DNA from: Amarolinea aalborgensis
GTDB lineage: Bacteria > Chloroflexota > Anaerolineae > SSC4 > Amarolineaceae
DNA length: 64,000 nt
NCBI RefSeq assembly: GCF_900491745.1
Contig: NZ_UETR01000017.1
Coordinates: 1-64,000 of the forward strand
Direction: 5' to 3'
The notes below the pieces were generated by a model, which was given only the letters and a program-made list of their open reading frames with translations, searched no databases and was not told the DNA's origin. Position numbers and translations under genes: made by a program. This document shows, piece by piece, positions 62,116 to 64,000 of this stretch. Every line of letters begins with the position of its first letter. The first letter of the stretch is position 1.

Positions 62116-62556
62116 ATGATGACGACGTTCATGGATGTTCTGCTCGTGTTAGGGATGTTTTTGCTGCGCATCGGCGTGCCGTTGCTCATCACGCTGGCGT
62201 TGGGTTACGCGTTGAGTCGCCTGGACGCACGTTGGCAAGCTGAAGCGGACGCGGCGCGGCGGGCTGAGCAAGCAGCCCTGCGCCGCCAGCCGGCGCCCGG
62301 TTTGATCTGGCCCCGCCCCACGATGGCCGCCTCTGCCCTGACGACGGACATCGCGGGCGCTCCCTGTTGGAGTGTCAAGGGGTGTGGTGAGACGCAGCGC
62401 CAGGCCTGCCCGGCCTTTCGCCAGCCCACTTTGCCGTGCTGGATGGCCCGTTGGCGCACAGAGGGGGCAATTCCGAGCGGCTGCCCGGACTGCACCCTGT
62501 ATCTCCCCTTTGCGCCATCCATGCCCACCGGCGATCGACCAGCCGTGGTTCACTGA
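62116..62556 (+). CDS. single-pass membrane protein with Cys-rich two-CW-like tail
   Basis: 146 aa. An N-terminal transmembrane helix (about residues 7-32) is followed by a short linker and a Cys-rich tail: APCWSVKGCGETQRQACPAFRQPTLPCWMARWR...SGCPDCTLYLP. The C-W...C...C-P-A...P-C-W spacing is like the two-CW motif domain, probably a metal or Fe-S site. GGGAGG lies 8 bases before the ATG. Function unknown; the 44-aa gene upstream is a shorter paralogue. Confidence 0.75.
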   Translation: MMTTFMDVLLVLGMFLLRIGVPLLITLALGYALSRLDARWQAEADAARRAEQAALRRQPAPGLIWPRPTMAASALTTDIAGAPCWSVKGCGETQRQACPAFRQPTLPCWMARWRTEGAIPSGCPDCTLYLPFAPSMPTGDRPAVVH

Positions 62557-62616
62557 CAACCTCAGCGACATCGGATCAGTGGCGCCCGATGTCGTGCAGA
62601 AGCCTCCCTACAAATT

Positions 62617-62662
62617 CATCAGGGGTCGTGAGAGCTTGGAACCCTTCACACGACCCCTGATG
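62617..62662 (+). terminator. intrinsic terminator after two-CW-like gene
   Basis: CATCAGGGGTCGTG and CACGACCCCTGATG form a perfect 14-bp stem around an 18-base loop, then TTTTGTCT follows. It is located between convergent genes. Confidence 0.82.
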
Positions 62663-62696
62663 TTTTGTCTCGATATGGTTTCGCGTGGCTGCGCTG

Positions 62697-63227
62697 TCAA
62701 CTGCCACGCATGGGCGCCAGGCTCTTGGACAGAGCCAGTAAGCGCACCGATTTGCGCCCCAGCGCCACGCGACGCTGCTGCCCCGTGAACTCGAAACCCA
62801 ACCGCCGCCAAAATTGCTGCACGCCGAACGCCTGACCGGCGACGTGCAGTTCGACCGCGCTGAACCCTTGCTGACGCAGCCAGCCCTCGATCAGGCGATA
62901 GGCCTGGCTTCCAAACCCCTGCCGCTGGCGGGCTTCACACACCAGCAGCAGTCCCAGGGTGACGATCTGCGGTTCAGGAAAACCGAGGCGCAGATCTAGC
63001 AGGCCAATCAGATCGGGCAACCCGGCTTCATCAGGCACAAAAAGACCAAGCCACAAGCGGCCTGGCTGGCGGGCCAGGTTGTCGAATTCGCGCTGCGCCT
63101 CATAGGCGGGCGCCGGCGCTCCCGTCATCAGCTCAAAATAGCCAGGCGTGGCCTCGTACACCGCCTGCACCGCAATCACGTCATCAGCGCCCAACGGTCG
63201 CAGCGAGACCGGTGTGCGCGCGGTCAC
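62697..63227 (-). CDS. GNAT-family N-acetyltransferase
   Basis: 176 aa. The acetyl-CoA-binding motif A is visible as LGLLLVCEARQRQGFGSQAYRLIEGWL (Q/RxxGxG/A), with the C-terminal AFGVQQFWRRLGFEFTGQ. Substrate unknown. Its ATG overlaps the stop of the dynamin-like gene by four bases, so it is co-transcribed with it. Confidence 0.9.
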   Translation of the reverse strand: MTARTPVSLRPLGADDVIAVQAVYEATPGYFELMTGAPAPAYEAQREFDNLARQPGRLWLGLFVPDEAGLPDLIGLLDLRLGFPEPQIVTLGLLLVCEARQRQGFGSQAYRLIEGWLRQQGFSAVELHVAGQAFGVQQFWRRLGFEFTGQQRRVALGRKSVRLLALSKSLAPMRGS

Positions 63228-64000
63228 AGCTCCTGCACCTGCGCGCGCAAGGCGCGCAGGTCAACGGCCGCCTGTATGAGACGACCCTCAATCTCACTCA
63301 GCTTGGTGCGCTCGGTGCGTACGAAACGTGTGTACGGCGCCATCGCCTCGCGGATGCGACGCACGGAGCGCCCCAGTTCTTGTTCGAATTCGGCGCTCAA
63401 AGACGCGGCCAGATTGCCGCGCAAGGTCTCCATCTTCGTCTTGAGGTCGGCTTTGGCCTTGCGCCGTCGCGCCGGCAAGATGTAAAGCCCCAACGCAGCC
63501 ACCGCGCCCGCGGCCAGCACGCCGCTGACATCCGCCAGCGTGGTGTGCAGAATCACCACCAACACCGTGCCCAATCCCAGCGCACCCACCTCCGCAATAG
63601 CCGTCTGCGCGACCGCCATCTGCACGGAATCGGCGAGTTGACGCGCTTCGCCGATCCGGTCATAGCTCGCCACCACGTCGCGCGCGGCGCGGCCCACCGA
63701 TGCCAGCAGCTCACGGCGATTGAACTCGAACTGCCCGCCCAGTTGCCCAACGATGCGATCCTGGTGCTGATCGGCGCGACGGTTGAGATACTCCATGACG
63801 CCCTGCCACTGCTTGAAATCACGCTCGACCAGCCAGTCAATCAACTCGCCCACCTGCACTTCGATCTCCTGCACTGCGCCGGCAATCACCTTCTCCTCGA
63901 ACTCGCCTTTGACCTTGCTGGTGTTCACCAGATCGAACACGCGCCCCACGCGCACGGTGTCATCGAAAAACTCCATGCCGCGCGCCGACATCTCGTGCAG
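63224..64000 (-). CDS. dynamin-like GTPase, C-terminal part (5' end outside window)
   Basis: The frame is open to the window edge and gives the last ~258 residues. They contain a long amphipathic helical region (VFDLVNTSKVKGEFEEKVI, WLVERDFKQWQGVMEYLNRR), two adjacent hydrophobic helices (about TAIAEVGALGLGTVLVVILHT and VSGVLAAGAVAALGLYIL) and a Lys/Arg-rich coiled coil. This is the layout of bacterial dynamin/mitofusin-type proteins after the GTPase domain, which would lie beyond 64000. They remodel membranes. Confidence 0.7.
   Translation of the reverse strand: MHEMSARGMEFFDDTVRVGRVFDLVNTSKVKGEFEEKVIAGAVQEIEVQVGELIDWLVERDFKQWQGVMEYLNRRADQHQDRIVGQLGGQFEFNRRELLASVGRAARDVVASYDRIGEARQLADSVQMAVAQTAIAEVGALGLGTVLVVILHTTLADVSGVLAAGAVAALGLYILPARRRKAKADLKTKMETLRGNLAASLSAEFEQELGRSVRRIREAMAPYTRFVRTERTKLSEIEGRLIQAAVDLRALRAQVQEL

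Overview
This is a high-GC bacterial chromosome segment that looks like a member of the Chloroflexota (probably Anaerolineae or a relative). The lineage is inferred from gene content: lipoproteins with long Thr/Pro-rich linkers after the lipobox, AAA-ATPase/PD-(D/E)XK proteins, paired NarL-type two-component systems, a clade II (Sec-exported) nos cluster, LVIVD-repeat and clan GH-A secreted proteins, and many PIN-type toxin-antitoxin pairs. No rRNA, tRNA or CRISPR array was recognised. About 58 intact genes are supported, many in tight operons with 1-4 nt ATGA/TGATG overlaps.

Layout. 0.1-7.2 kb: an AAA/nuclease protein, an SGNH lipoprotein, a DUF4242 protein, two PIN toxin-antitoxin modules around a NarL-type kinase/regulator pair, and a stray copy of the regulator's 3' end. 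7.2-12.1 kb (minus): ParB-like protein, pyruvate kinase and O-antigen-ligase-like protein in one operon, and an FFLEELY-type protein. 12.2-21.0 kb (plus): the respiratory block, comprising a 2[4Fe-4S] ferredoxin, nosZ, nosB-like, nosD, nosF, nosY, nosL, a lipoprotein cytochrome c and two mini haem-copper-oxidase-like membrane proteins. NosZ reduces N2O outside the membrane, NosD/F/Y/L mature its copper centres, and the cytochrome c and perhaps the ferredoxin could feed it electrons. 21.7-28.4 kb (minus): flippase-like protein, three M16 peptidase homologues, acpS, a TlpA-type thioredoxin and an Lgt-like protein. 28.5-31.3 kb: SWIM zinc-finger protein, rsmI and a membrane-anchored unknown.

31.4-40.6 kb: three secreted clan GH-A glycosidase-like proteins, a GNAT protein and an LVIVD beta-propeller protein. 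40.7-45.3 kb (minus): an HNH nuclease with a small partner, then prs, bactofilin, an N-succinylamino-acid-racemase-like enolase and an M20 deacylase; together with the GNAT gene at 37.7 kb these match the D-to-L amino acid conversion pathway. 45.4-52 kb: rdgB, small membrane protein, thioesterase, a second AAA/PD-(D/E)XK protein, a lysoplasmalogenase-like protein, and a PQQ-type sugar dehydrogenase lipoprotein.

The most striking feature lies at 49618-50331 (minus): a two-domain glutaredoxin-like protein disulfide oxidoreductase whose second CPYC motif is encoded as TGA-Pro-Tyr-Cys, with a perfect 6-bp hairpin placed where a bacterial SECIS should be. It is a strong selenoprotein candidate.

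52-64 kb: tandem repeats and terminators, a DUF4352 protein, a large U32 peptidase-family protein, a second kinase/regulator pair, a TolB-like lipoprotein of less GC-rich composition, a heavily frameshifted transposase relic, a tandem pair of small membrane proteins (one with a Cys-rich two-CW-like tail), a GNAT protein and the 3' part of a dynamin-like GTPase gene that runs off the window.
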